Below are positions 8,000 to 16,570 of a stretch of DNA of 64,000 bases, in pieces (positions within the stretch are counted from its first letter, which is position 1; each line of letters opens with the position of its first letter). The stretch is from BCD1 sp965230565 (GTDB lineage: Bacteria; Bacteroidota; Bacteroidia; Chitinophagales; Saprospiraceae). A program made the position numbers and the translations under genes. Below the pieces are notes generated by a model, which was not told the DNA's origin, did no database searches, and saw nothing but the letters and a program-made list of their open reading frames with translations. The stretch lies in assembly GCA_965230565.1 (NCBI GenBank), contig CBDDLH010000011.1:248001-312000 (forward strand), read 5' to 3'.

Positions 8000-9145
8000 C
8001 TAATCCTCAGCTTCGTAATAAATCCTGTAAATGACATCAGCATAATCATCGGATACCAGCATAGAGCCATCCGGTAATAATTCGAGATCTACCGGTCTTC
8101 CCCAGGCTTTATCTTTTTCTTCATCCAGCCAGCCCTCAGCGAAGGGTTTGTAGCTCGTTACTTCATTACCCTCCAGTTCAAGCATCATCACCCGGTAACC
8201 AATTTTCTTACTGCGATTCCAGGAACCATGCTCTGCAATAAAAATTCTGTTGCGATATTCTTCCGGGAATTGATTTCCCGTGTAAAATTCAATACCCAAA
8301 GGTGCGGTATGCGGCCCGAGGTTTTGGGCCGGTGCGGTGAAATCTTCACATGGATGCACTTCACCGAATTCCGGGTCAGGGAGATCTCCCTGGTGGCAAT
8401 AAGGGTAGCCGAAATGCATGGAATCACGAGGAGCATAATTGAGTTCACAGGCAGGAATGTCATCTCCCAGCATATCTCTACCATTGTCTGTAAACCACAA
8501 CTCTCCGGTTTCCGGATGCCAGGTAAAACCTACGCTGTTGCGAATGCCGCGATGAACGATCTCAAGGTCACTGCCATCCGGATTGATTCGTGTAATGCTT
8601 GCGTAAATGGGATCTTCCTCATCACAAATGTTACAGGGAGCCCCTACGGGAACATACAATTTGCCATCCGGGCCAAAGGCGATATATTTCCAGCCGTGAT
8701 GACGCTCGGTCGGATATTCATCATAGACTACTTCGTAGGCAAGCTCTGACTTCAGGTTGGATTCAATATCCGGGTATTTAAGGATACGATTGATTTCAGC
8801 CACATACAGGTCTCCATCCCTGAAGGCAACGCCGTTTGGCATATTCATATCTTCCGTAAGGGTAATGGTTTTTCCGCCTTCCGTACCATTATTTTTGGTA
8901 GTAATGGCATATACATTTCCTTTGGATCTGGTTCCTACAAATAAGGTGCCGTTTGGAGAAAGGTCCATTGATCTGGCGTTTTCCACATTTTTCTGAAAGA
9001 CCTCTATTTTGAAGCCGGGAGGTAAATTGATGGTTTCAAGATCAATGTTGTTCCCGGATAAAAATTTCGGGGAAGGAGGGTTTATCCGGCCACAACCAGC
9101 AATCAATATAAAAAGGATAAGAGTTAGTAAAAATAACTTCTTCAT
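8000..9145 (-). CDS. Sorbosone dehydrogenase/GSDH-like beta-propeller lipoprotein
   Basis: A 381-aa protein with a lipoprotein signal (LIAGC, lipid Cys18) and a six-bladed beta-propeller of the soluble glucose/sorbosone dehydrogenase type. Typical pieces are LPPGFKIEVF near residue 42, MPNGVAFRDGDLYVAE, GWKYIAFGPDGKLYVPVGAP, SVGFTWHPETGELWFTDNGRD and IFIAEHGSWNRS. Family members oxidise aldose-type sugars with PQQ; many marine homologues have no proven substrate. A CNICDEED segment in blade 3 adds two Cys that could form a disulfide. It is probably periplasmic and anchored by lipid. It stands alone. Confidence 0.82.
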   Translation of the reverse strand: MKKLFLLTLILFILIAGCGRINPPSPKFLSGNNIDLETINLPPGFKIEVFQKNVENARSMDLSPNGTLFVGTRSKGNVYAITTKNNGTEGGKTITLTEDMNMPNGVAFRDGDLYVAEINRILKYPDIESNLKSELAYEVVYDEYPTERHHGWKYIAFGPDGKLYVPVGAPCNICDEEDPIYASITRINPDGSDLEIVHRGIRNSVGFTWHPETGELWFTDNGRDMLGDDIPACELNYAPRDSMHFGYPYCHQGDLPDPEFGEVHPCEDFTAPAQNLGPHTAPLGIEFYTGNQFPEEYRNRIFIAEHGSWNRSKKIGYRVMMLELEGNEVTSYKPFAEGWLDEEKDKAWGRPVDLELLPDGSMLVSDDYADVIYRIYYEAED

Positions 9146-9302
9146 TTTTGGCGTGTCTTGTTTGAAATAATAATGTAATCATCAAATTGGTATAGGTCAA
9201 CGGAGGGGGACCGTTTATATCATTTTAGACATAACAAATCAACTCAGAAATGGTTATCTTTTCTGAAATTGGAAGATTATTTCGAGCAGAGCATTGTTAT
9301 GC

Positions 9303-10127
9303 TTAAGAAACAAACAATGATTTAAACGGCTCTGAATACTTTTCATCTTTGGAGTAGATCGCGAATATCACTTTTTCGAATTTTCCAGCAAATGCTGTTT
9401 CCAATGCTTCATGGAAAAGACGAGCGATCATTTCCGGTTCATTTTCAAAAACGCCACAACCCCAGGCTCCAAGAATAAGGGTTTTATAACCTTTGCTATT
9501 CGCCAGAGCAAGCACTTTTCTTATCCTCGTTTTCATAGCACCTTCGATCTTGTCTTCATGCTCAGGTTGCTGTCTGCGTACTACACCTGCGTTAACTGCA
9601 GGAGAAGTAATAAAAGAGGTGAAAGCAAGTTCATCCAGATAATTCCCCTCATCGTTTTTAAATACGGGCACCATAGGAGAGTAGATCATGTTGTCCGAAT
9701 AAAATGGGGATTTAATTTTCCTGTGGAGCATATAGTATTTTTCAGCATTGAGCTGGCAGGGGTACAAACCGCTGGATCTGGCGAGAGATTCTTCCTGTGC
9801 CTGGCTTCCATTTTGAAATCCACCGCCCGGGTTTTTGGCTGAAGCAAAATTGAGTGTCAATAAATTTTCATGTTCTGCTTGCAACCTGAGAATTGCGGCA
9901 AGGGTGGATTCTCCTGTTATCTCGTAGGTTGTTTTGAAAGGTTTTTCATCGTTTAACTCCTCAATAAGGGTGTCAAGTTCTTCTCCCTTTAGGAATAGAG
10001 TGTTTTGCGTGGAAAATTTTTGCCTGGATTTCAGACCAATGGTTTTTCCCTGACCATTCAGGTAATAGCCTTGCTTTAATATTTTTAAAGTGTCTTTGGC
10101 TATTTCCCTTCTCGTACTTCTTTTCAT
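9303..10127 (-). CDS. TIGR02452/microbial-type poly(ADP-ribose) glycohydrolase
   Basis: A 274-aa protein. The ATG at 10127 (MKRSTRREIAKDTL) is the likely start, since homologues begin with this helix; a longer frame adds 14 residues. Residues 93-116 hold the PARG macrodomain signature: NFASAKNPGGGF with GGG at 101-103, then QEE at 111-113, where the second Glu is the catalytic residue in bacterial PARGs. GAWGCGVFENEP is the conserved macrodomain loop near the C-terminus. The expected reaction is removal of poly- or mono-ADP-ribose from proteins or nucleic acids in the cytoplasm. No ADP-ribosyltransferase gene is near. It is divergent from the CoA-disulfide reductase gene. Confidence 0.87.
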   Translation of the reverse strand: MKRSTRREIAKDTLKILKQGYYLNGQGKTIGLKSRQKFSTQNTLFLKGEELDTLIEELNDEKPFKTTYEITGESTLAAILRLQAEHENLLTLNFASAKNPGGGFQNGSQAQEESLARSSGLYPCQLNAEKYYMLHRKIKSPFYSDNMIYSPMVPVFKNDEGNYLDELAFTSFITSPAVNAGVVRRQQPEHEDKIEGAMKTRIRKVLALANSKGYKTLILGAWGCGVFENEPEMIARLFHEALETAFAGKFEKVIFAIYSKDEKYSEPFKSLFVS

Positions 10128-10331
10128 TTTAAGTAAAAGTTGAATTAATAGGGGAATTGGATATACCAAATTTCACATCAAATTGATTAAGTATTAATCT
10201 TCAGATTATAAAAATAACGATTTTTTCAATGTTGGATAATCCCGGCTTGGGTAATCTTTTGAATTTAATTCTAGGGAAGAAGATAATTTTGTTGAACAGA
10301 GAAAAAGAAACTAATAAAAAAATTGTATTTG

Positions 10332-10375
10332 GTGATCCATATTACTGACCTGTAAGCAAACCTGTGCGATGTTTG
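10332..10375 (+). promoter_or_regulatory. Crp/Fnr-like site (10332-10345) with -7 box (10368-10375)
   Basis: GTGATCCATATTAC at 10332-10345 differs at two positions from the site at 2502-2515 and shares the same flanking TG. GATGTTTG at 10368-10375 is a one-mismatch -7 box whose centre is exactly 33 nt from the site centre, as at the rhodanese promoter. The box ends 23 bases before the ATG of the CoA-disulfide reductase gene. Confidence 0.55.
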
Positions 10376-10398
10376 CACCTCATTAAAATAACTAAATC

Positions 10399-12084
10399 AT
10401 GAGCAGAATAATAGTTGTCGGTGGTTTATCAGCAGGACCTTCGGCGGCAGCCAAAGCCAGAAGAGAGAATGAAGATGCTGAGATCATCCTTTTTGAGAAA
10501 GGAGCCAATATCAGTTATGCCACTTGTGGAATTCCCTATGCCCTTTCAGGGGTTATTGAACATCGCAAAAAACTTTTAGTCGTTAAACCCGATCTGATGC
10601 GGGAGCGGTTTAATATAGATGTAAGGCTGGAAGAAGAAGTAGTGGATGTTGATGTTAATAACAAAATGGTGATTACCTCAAAGGGAGAATACCGTTATGA
10701 CAAGCTTGTTTTTGCCACAGGAGCCAGATCCTTCGTCCCGCCGATTAAAAATTTGGATACCACAGACAACTGGTCCACGTGTCGCAGCTTGAAAGATTAT
10801 GATAAGATCATGAAAGAAGTGATGGATGATGAGGCTGAGCATGTGACGGTGCTGGGTGCGGGACTCATCGGGGTTGAGGTAGCTGAAAATCTGATTGAAG
10901 CTGGTAAAGAAGTTACCCTGATCGAAGGGTCAGATCAGATTTTGCCGATGTGGGATCCCAAGTTCAGCTATTTTGCCAAGAGTGTTCTTGAAGAAAAAGG
11001 CATTGAAGTGATCACTTCTACTTTTGTAAAGGAAATGGGTACGTGGGGTGACCAGATCGATAAGGTTTACATTGGGGAGGATAGGTTTGTTGAGACTGAT
11101 TTTGTGATTATGAGTGTAGGTATTCGCCCTAATACGGATCTTTTGGTTAAAAATGGTGCGGAACACATTGGCAACGGAGCTTTGATCGTCAATGAAAAAA
11201 TGGAGACTTCCCTGCCGGATATTTATGCTGCAGGAGATAATGTTGCCGTAAAAAATCTTCAGACCGGGGAGCACGATTATTTTCCATTAGGTACTCATTC
11301 CAATAAAGGAGGAAGGGCCGCCGGAGGAAATGCTGCAGGGGCAGAGCTTTCTTTTAAAGGGGCTTACAAAACCGCTATTATCAAGGTGTTCGAATACACC
11401 CTGGCCAGAACCGGCCTCAATGCCAAAGGTCTGAAAGAAGCAGGTATTCCTTTTAAAAAATCACTCAGTATTGCCGGAGCTACTCCAGGATATTATCCGG
11501 GCAAAAAGGAAATGATCACCGAAATTTATTATCATCCGGATACCCATAAAATCCTGGGAGCTGAAATCTTTGGTGAAACAGGAGTGGACAAACGTATCGA
11601 TGTATTGAGCACTGCCATATACGCAGGGCTGAAAGTGACGGATCTTCCTCATCTGGACCTTGCATATGCTCCGCCATTCTCTCCGGCCAAAGATCCGATA
11701 GTGGTGGCAGGTTTCGTGACCGGTAATATCCTGGAAGACAAATGTGCACAAATGGACATTAATGAGTTTGAGGCTTATATGCAGCAACGGGACAGGGAAG
11801 AGTATAATCTCCTGGACGTACGTACGGTCAGGGAATTTGACAGAGGATTCATCCCGGGTGCTGTAAATATCCCCCTGCATGACCTTAGGGATCGGATCAG
11901 CGAAATCGATCCGGAAAAACCATTAATTCTTTATTGTCAAAAAGGGTTGAGAGGTTATTTGGCCAGATTGATCCTTAAGCAGAATGGTATCAACAAAATT
12001 GTTAGCATCCCCGGAGGGTTTAAATTGTGGGAAATGATGGGGAAAAATATTGCTGTTCCCGAATTGGTAGCAGTTGAATATTAG
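10399..12084 (+). CDS. CoA-disulfide reductase fused to rhodanese domain (CoADR-RHD)
   Basis: A 561-aa flavoprotein. Residues 1-445 are a pyridine nucleotide-disulfide oxidoreductase: the FAD motif GGLSAGPSAAAKARR (8-22), the redox Cys43 in SYATCGIPYALSG, the NAD(P) motif VLGAGLIGVEVAENL and the TDIYAAGDN-type second FAD site. Residues about 460-560 form a rhodanese domain with catalytic Cys513 (LYCQKGLRGY). The single Cys43 is the CoADR hallmark. Known CoADR-RHD enzymes reduce CoA disulfide, CoA persulfide or polysulfide with NAD(P)H. This is a cytoplasmic partner for the periplasmic rhodanese at 2578, with which it shares a promoter arrangement. Confidence 0.92.
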   Translation: MSRIIVVGGLSAGPSAAAKARRENEDAEIILFEKGANISYATCGIPYALSGVIEHRKKLLVVKPDLMRERFNIDVRLEEEVVDVDVNNKMVITSKGEYRYDKLVFATGARSFVPPIKNLDTTDNWSTCRSLKDYDKIMKEVMDDEAEHVTVLGAGLIGVEVAENLIEAGKEVTLIEGSDQILPMWDPKFSYFAKSVLEEKGIEVITSTFVKEMGTWGDQIDKVYIGEDRFVETDFVIMSVGIRPNTDLLVKNGAEHIGNGALIVNEKMETSLPDIYAAGDNVAVKNLQTGEHDYFPLGTHSNKGGRAAGGNAAGAELSFKGAYKTAIIKVFEYTLARTGLNAKGLKEAGIPFKKSLSIAGATPGYYPGKKEMITEIYYHPDTHKILGAEIFGETGVDKRIDVLSTAIYAGLKVTDLPHLDLAYAPPFSPAKDPIVVAGFVTGNILEDKCAQMDINEFEAYMQQRDREEYNLLDVRTVREFDRGFIPGAVNIPLHDLRDRISEIDPEKPLILYCQKGLRGYLARLILKQNGINKIVSIPGGFKLWEMMGKNIAVPELVAVEY

Positions 12085-12114
12085 GTTGTGTGAGCAAATT
12101 TCATGATAATAAGC

Positions 12115-12156
12115 AATCCCGAATATTACTTAGATTAATATTCGGGATTCTTTTTT
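12115..12156 (+). terminator. Intrinsic terminator
   Basis: AATCCCGAATATTA (12115-12128) is the exact inverse of TAATATTCGGGATT (12136-12149), followed by CTTTTTT. It lies between the CoA-disulfide reductase gene and the convergent LOG gene. Confidence 0.85.
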
Positions 12157-13252
12157 ACACAAACTTGTCAATGTGCGCCATCACCTCTTCAATATCATCA
12201 TAAATACCGAGATCCAGATTTTCCAGGTTTTCCCGGTGTTTCATCAATTCTATGATTGGGAATATAGGCCGGTCATAAGACCAGTATTCTTTGTCGAGAA
12301 ATACCATAGGGCTCGCATAACCAAATGATTCATAATGATTTTGAGCGATGTCCTGAAAAACTTCCTGGATGGTTCCTGCACTGCCGGGAGCGAAGACAAC
12401 ACCTCCTTTGGCTACAGCCAGCAAACCTTCTTCACGAACGCTATTGGCGAAGTATTTGGCGATATGGGTGGCGAAAGGTGTAGGTGGTTCATGCCCGTAA
12501 TGCCAGGTGGGTATGCCCAGGCTGAAATAAGCGCTATCCGGGTATTGTTCCAGAATGGCAAACGCTGTTGGCAACCACTGGGGATCATTGTATTTTGGAG
12601 CTACTCCAAGTTGGTCAATAGCTTCCATTAATTGTTTTTCTTCTTTTCCGGCAAACCATGCCCCTACATGAGTTGCTTCCATCGCACCGGGACCGCCTCC
12701 GGAGATCATGAGGTAACCTTTCTCGGTCAATCGTTTGGAAATCTGGGCTACCTTACGATAGTTCTCTGCCTTCCTGCTCAGCCCGTGCCCGCCCATGATG
12801 GCTACGATATTGCGTTCATTGTAATTTTCCAGAAAATCATATAATGCATCGGTAATAGAATGATCATGAAGGCGGCGTGCAAGAGATTCTTTGATATTGG
12901 TGGTTTCTTTGCCGTGTTTCATGTAATAATCATAAATGACCTTATCGAGCGTTTGATCATAGGTTTCCGGTTTTGTCCGGTCATAACCGTTATACAAAGT
13001 TTCTTTGGTGTACATTTTGCTCGGGTAAGCATTAAAAGGCACGTTCAGGTGAGGGAAGATGTAATTATCCCGCTGGATCTTACGCAGAAATCCTTTGGGG
13101 AAGGTACATCCCAGGAAAAGACATTCCTTGAATTCAATTCCATTAATGATTTCTGCCACTTCGGAGAGGTCCAGGGAGTGGAAGGCATGATTGGTGATCT
13201 CACGTTTTTTAATGATCTCAATGAGCGCTTCTATGGATTTGATCTCTTGCAT
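12155..13252 (-). CDS. Long LOG-family protein
   Basis: A 365-aa protein whose C-terminal 215 residues carry the LOG/nucleotide-binding Rossmann fold: AIMGGHGLSR (151-160), SGGGPGAMEATHVG (184-197) and FAPGSAGTIQEVFQD (287-301), the variant of PGGxGTxxE. The N-terminal 130 residues begin with a segment (SLDLSEVAEIINGIEFKECL) found in related long LOG proteins of Bacteroidota and Actinobacteria. The SAG in place of GG makes it a separate subgroup from the protein at 3111. The likely activity is hydrolysis of a nucleotide-type glycosidic bond, but the substrate is unknown. The next upstream gene on the same strand, a lipoprotein, ends 18 bases before its start. Confidence 0.75.
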   Translation of the reverse strand: MQEIKSIEALIEIIKKREITNHAFHSLDLSEVAEIINGIEFKECLFLGCTFPKGFLRKIQRDNYIFPHLNVPFNAYPSKMYTKETLYNGYDRTKPETYDQTLDKVIYDYYMKHGKETTNIKESLARRLHDHSITDALYDFLENYNERNIVAIMGGHGLSRKAENYRKVAQISKRLTEKGYLMISGGGPGAMEATHVGAWFAGKEEKQLMEAIDQLGVAPKYNDPQWLPTAFAILEQYPDSAYFSLGIPTWHYGHEPPTPFATHIAKYFANSVREEGLLAVAKGGVVFAPGSAGTIQEVFQDIAQNHYESFGYASPMVFLDKEYWSYDRPIFPIIELMKHRENLENLDLGIYDDIEEVMAHIDKFV

Positions 13253-13270
13253 CGGTTATTTTTTACGAAA

Positions 13271-13759
13271 CTAATAATCATCCCTTACAAATACAAAAAC
13301 GATGGAATTGGCTCCGCCCATGATCGTGGTGAAAATGGTGTCGTTCTGGTAGATGTATTCGATGTTCTTTGGAAACTCATTTTCCGGATTTGTACAGGCA
13401 AACGCATTGACGTCCTGGCCGATGAATTCAAAATATGTTGGTGTGGGATTTACCCCGGTAACTACGTAATTAGGTTGCTCTTCCTTTAATACAATGCTGA
13501 GATTTTCTTTAAAAACAGTATCTGCTCCTGCGAGTGTGTATCCAAGTCCGCGAAATTCCTTATCGGATATTTTTTGCCAGGATTCATAGGTTTTTCTGCC
13601 TTCCTCATCATTAATTCGCTGCCAGTTACCGGCCAGCCAGTCCAGGTGTTCGAGCTTTGGGCCCTCGGAGGAAGCCTCCTTGGGGGAAGAATTTGGATTG
13701 TTCTGACAGGCATTGAAGAACAGGAATAATATGGCCGGTATCAGGAATTTATAATTCAT
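13271..13759 (-). CDS. DUF6265-like lipoprotein
   Basis: A 162-aa protein with a lipoprotein signal (LFFNAC, lipid Cys18) and a small beta-barrel-like domain opening with LDWLAGNWQRIN, the WLxGxW signature of the DUF6265 group (lipocalin-like). Two Cys (Cys18 and one at about 131) are present, of which the second has no partner after processing. The function is unknown. It is followed on the same strand, 18 bases on, by the long LOG gene, and the TerC gene stops 37 bases upstream of its start side, so a three-gene unit terC, this gene, LOG is possible. Confidence 0.7.
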   Translation of the reverse strand: MNYKFLIPAILFLFFNACQNNPNSSPKEASSEGPKLEHLDWLAGNWQRINDEEGRKTYESWQKISDKEFRGLGYTLAGADTVFKENLSIVLKEEQPNYVVTGVNPTPTYFEFIGQDVNAFACTNPENEFPKNIEYIYQNDTIFTTIMGGANSIVFVFVRDDY

Positions 13760-13796
13760 AGAGGATGGGTTTTAGATAAATATTACCAAATACTTT

Positions 13797-14759
13797 TTAT
13801 TGGGAAACCTTTTCTTTTCCCGTTTTTTTCTGTCGGAGTGAAGCAAATACCCCCGCCAGTAATGCCACGAGAATAAAGCCGAGAGATAGCCATTCCGGGA
13901 AATGAACCGTGTGAACCAGGATGAGTTTGATCCCAACAAAAGTGAGGATGGCTATCAGGCTGTATTTCAATAGAGCAAAACGCTCCAGCATATTGGACAA
14001 AAAGAAATACATGGATCGCAATCCGAGGATGGCAAATATATTGGAACTGAATACCAGGAATGGGTCAGAAGTAATGGCCAGGATGGCGGGGACGCTATCC
14101 AGAGCAAACAGCACATCGGTAAATTCTATAATGATCAAAACGATGAAAAGCGGTGTGGCAGCGGTAAGGTGACGGCGACGAACAAAAAACTTTTCGCCAT
14201 CAATCTGACGGGTAACCGGCATGAGTCTTTTGAAGGTCCGGTAAACAAAGGAATCCCGGGGTTCAAATCTCTCATCGTCCTTTTTGGAAACCAACATGTT
14301 GTAGGATGTATAAATGAGAAAACCTCCAAAAATATAGGTGACCCAAGTGAATTTGTGGATCAGATAGACTCCGAAAAAGATCATCAATCCCCGGAAAATA
14401 ATGGCCCCGAGTATCCCCCAAAAAAGCACCCGGTGCTGGTATTTCATCGGAATCTTAAAAGAACCAAAAATGACAGCAATTACAAAGATATTATCCAGGC
14501 TCAGGGATAATTCAACCAGATATCCGGTTATGTATTTGATGGTAGCGTCCGAAGCAGTAAGATTGTCGATATTGTCAACCAGGCCGTGGCTGTAAAGCCA
14601 GTAAATCACTCCGGAGAAGGAAAGGGCAATGGATACCCAAATTGTCGTCCAAAAGGAAGCTTCCTTTGCACTGATCACATGAGGCTCACGATTGAACACA
14701 CCCAGGTCGAGTGCGAGAAATACTGTAATAAGTCCAAGGAATATGATCCAGACAGTCAT
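13797..14759 (-). CDS. TerC/Alx-family integral membrane protein
   Basis: A 320-aa protein with nine or so membrane segments. The ATG at 14759 (MTVWIIFLG) is preferred over a TTG three codons upstream. The TerC signatures are present: the first helix with LDLGVFNRE, LVELSLSLDNIFVIAVIF in the third, and EFTDVLFALDSVPAILAIT later; the acidic residues in these helices are the proposed metal-binding sites. Alx/TerC proteins export manganese or assist metallation of exoenzymes; in Bacteroidota the role is inferred. The C-terminal tail is basic (RQKKTGKEKV). No mntP-type yybP-ykoY riboswitch is visible in front of it. Confidence 0.9.
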   Translation of the reverse strand: MTVWIIFLGLITVFLALDLGVFNREPHVISAKEASFWTTIWVSIALSFSGVIYWLYSHGLVDNIDNLTASDATIKYITGYLVELSLSLDNIFVIAVIFGSFKIPMKYQHRVLFWGILGAIIFRGLMIFFGVYLIHKFTWVTYIFGGFLIYTSYNMLVSKKDDERFEPRDSFVYRTFKRLMPVTRQIDGEKFFVRRRHLTAATPLFIVLIIIEFTDVLFALDSVPAILAITSDPFLVFSSNIFAILGLRSMYFFLSNMLERFALLKYSLIAILTFVGIKLILVHTVHFPEWLSLGFILVALLAGVFASLRQKKTGKEKVSQ

Positions 14760-15120
14760 GCTACACAATAATTTACGACTTCCTTTAGAAATTCGAAAGT
14801 AAGCTAATTTTTAAAACCGTTCCAATTCTTAATCTAATTTCTGTGGATGTTAGTCGAAAGTATGACGGAAATGTTAATTAAAGGTAACGCGTAAGGGCAA
14901 GGAAACAAAGGAACAGGGAAACAAGGGAATAGAGTAACAAGGTAACAAGGGAATAGGGTAACAAGGTAACAGGGTAACAAAGTAACAGGGTAACAAAGTA
15001 ACAGGGTAACAAAGTAACAGGGTAACAAGGGCACGGTTTAAGAATCAAAAGGGCAATAAAATGTTCAACCATTCCTTGTGACCATAATTCCTCATTCTCT
15101 TATTCCCTTGCCCTCCCAAC
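14760..15120. other. Intergenic region with a 16-bp tandem repeat
   Basis: No gene. The middle (about 14895-15032) is a tandem array in which GGGTAACAAAGTAACA is repeated three times perfectly at its right end, with degenerate copies (GGGAATAGGGTAACAAGG) to the left. A pyrimidine-rich stretch TTCTCTTATTCCCTTGCCC at 15095-15113 looks like an inverted remnant of the same repeat; a similar remnant lies at 25500-25545. The array begins about 135 bases upstream of the TerC start and ends about 90 bases before the Crp-like site of the porin promoter. Confidence 0.6.
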
Positions 15121-15164
15121 GTGACTGACATCACTAAAAATGAGGATTCCGGAAGTTATTTTTG
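15121..15164 (+). promoter_or_regulatory. Crp/Fnr-like site (15121-15134) with perfect -7 box (15157-15164)
   Basis: GTGACTGACATCAC at 15121-15134 has the GTGA-N6-TCAC arms of the sites at 2502 and 10332. TATTTTTG at 15157-15164 is an exact TAnnTTTG -7 box, centre 33 nt from the site centre. The porin start codon is 50 bases further on. Confidence 0.55.
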
Positions 15165-15214
15165 CAACACTGCCGACTCTGGCTAACCCTGATTTCGAAC
15201 AATTTTAACTGCTT

Positions 15215-16399
15215 ATGTCTACTTTTGGAAAGGCAATTTTGTCGGCTCTGATGTTTTCCCTGTCCATCTGTTTTTTAACTGCTCAGGATACTTCTTTTAT
15301 TTTTAAACCAACTTTTGAAGTTGGAGGCAGGATTCAATATGATTTTGAAGCCTTGACCCTCGGTGAAGAAACTGTCTGGAAAAATGGTTTCCGGAGGGTG
15401 CATTTTGATATGTCCGGTGCTGTAGGAACAAAACTGAGGTACAGAATGGAGGTGGACTTCTCCCGGGCCAGGTTGGGTTTTCGTCATTTATTCATTCAGT
15501 ATAAAACAGCTAAAATCGGTGACTTCACTGTAGGAAGTATGCCGGAGCCCACGAGCCTGAATATGCTCACGAGCAGCAATTACACTACCTTCTTCGAACG
15601 TGCTATGCTCACCAATCTTCAAAATTTCCGGTGGGGTGCGGGGTTTCATTATCAGAATTTCCAACTTTTCAATAATCGGGCGGGTATTCAATTGGCTTAC
15701 ACTTTTAATGGTATCAATACAGAAGGTTTTTACGATGACAATTTAAATAGGGGAGGAAACATCATTACGAGGATTAGTGGCAAAATCTTTGAAAAAAAGG
15801 AAACATTCACTTTAATTCATTTAGGGGTAAATTATGCCAAACGCATCAACGAAGAAGCCTGGGATTATCAGCTAAAATCACGACCTGAGAATTTTACCGG
15901 CGAGAAAGTCATTGCTCGTTTTGACGAAGGCGGAATGGTCTCGTCCCGGAGCAGCCTCGGAATGGAAGCGGCTGCAGTTTTTGGACCGTTATCCATCCAG
16001 GGGGAGTACAAGATGTCCCATATATTTACAGATGAGATGACTTTTGATGTTTCGGCTTATTACGCTTTTGTGTCCTATTTCATTACCGGGGAACATCGCA
16101 CTTATAAAAAAGGGAAGTTTTCAAAGGTTGTTCCCAGGCACTCCATAGATAAAGGAGGGATCGGGGCTTTTGAGCTTGCGGTCAGGTATTCTGTCATGAA
16201 TACTTCGGGGGCTCCGACCACGTTTATGGACATGGAAACATCAGGTTTGACAAAAGATCTGTCTTTTGGCTTCAATTGGTATTTGAATTCATACGCTCGT
16301 ATAGTCTACAATTTTGTTTACACTGATTTCGGATTTAGTCAACCAAACCCAAATCATAAGGAAAAAGCCCATCTTTTACGTTTTCAAGTCCGGTTTTAA
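15215..16399 (+). CDS. OprO/OprP-type (phosphate-selective) porin, first copy
   Basis: A 394-aa outer-membrane protein with a signal peptide ending near FLTAQD (residue 23-24). The Porin_O_P family features are GGRIQYDFEALT early on, FRRVHFDMSG, YRMEVDFSRARLGFRHLFI, the loop region NFRWGAGFHYQNFQLFNNR, and the final aromatic strand HLLRFQVRF for BAM insertion. Members form trimeric channels for phosphate, polyphosphate or other anions; selectivity here cannot be read. A paralogue follows on the same strand after 171 bases. The promoter shares its site arrangement with two sulfur-metabolism genes. Confidence 0.85.
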   Translation: MSTFGKAILSALMFSLSICFLTAQDTSFIFKPTFEVGGRIQYDFEALTLGEETVWKNGFRRVHFDMSGAVGTKLRYRMEVDFSRARLGFRHLFIQYKTAKIGDFTVGSMPEPTSLNMLTSSNYTTFFERAMLTNLQNFRWGAGFHYQNFQLFNNRAGIQLAYTFNGINTEGFYDDNLNRGGNIITRISGKIFEKKETFTLIHLGVNYAKRINEEAWDYQLKSRPENFTGEKVIARFDEGGMVSSRSSLGMEAAAVFGPLSIQGEYKMSHIFTDEMTFDVSAYYAFVSYFITGEHRTYKKGKFSKVVPRHSIDKGGIGAFELAVRYSVMNTSGAPTTFMDMETSGLTKDLSFGFNWYLNSYARIVYNFVYTDFGFSQPNPNHKEKAHLLRFQVRF

Positions 16400-16570
16400 T
16401 AGCGCTTTCAAGGTTTTGCCTTGTTGGAAAAAGAGTGCTCAAAGTCATCAAAGAAAGTTGATCAACCGCATCATTTTGGATGATCACGTCCACTACATTT
16501 GCGGATTCAAGGGAAGTAAACACAAGAATACCCGTGATACTTCCGATTGATCAATTGACAACCCAAAGTC

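Noticed and set aside
3111..13252. Lysine decarboxylase annotation for the two LOG proteins
   Set aside because: The PGGxGTxxE-type signature and Rossmann fold place them in the LOG family; no PLP-enzyme features are present.
13797..14759. Manganese (yybP-ykoY) riboswitch before the TerC gene
   Set aside because: The upstream bases show no such paired core; only AT-rich sequence and then the tandem repeat.
14834..15072. Frames reading LPCYLVTLLPCY-type repeats
   Set aside because: They only translate the 16-bp tandem repeat; no start signal, no family.
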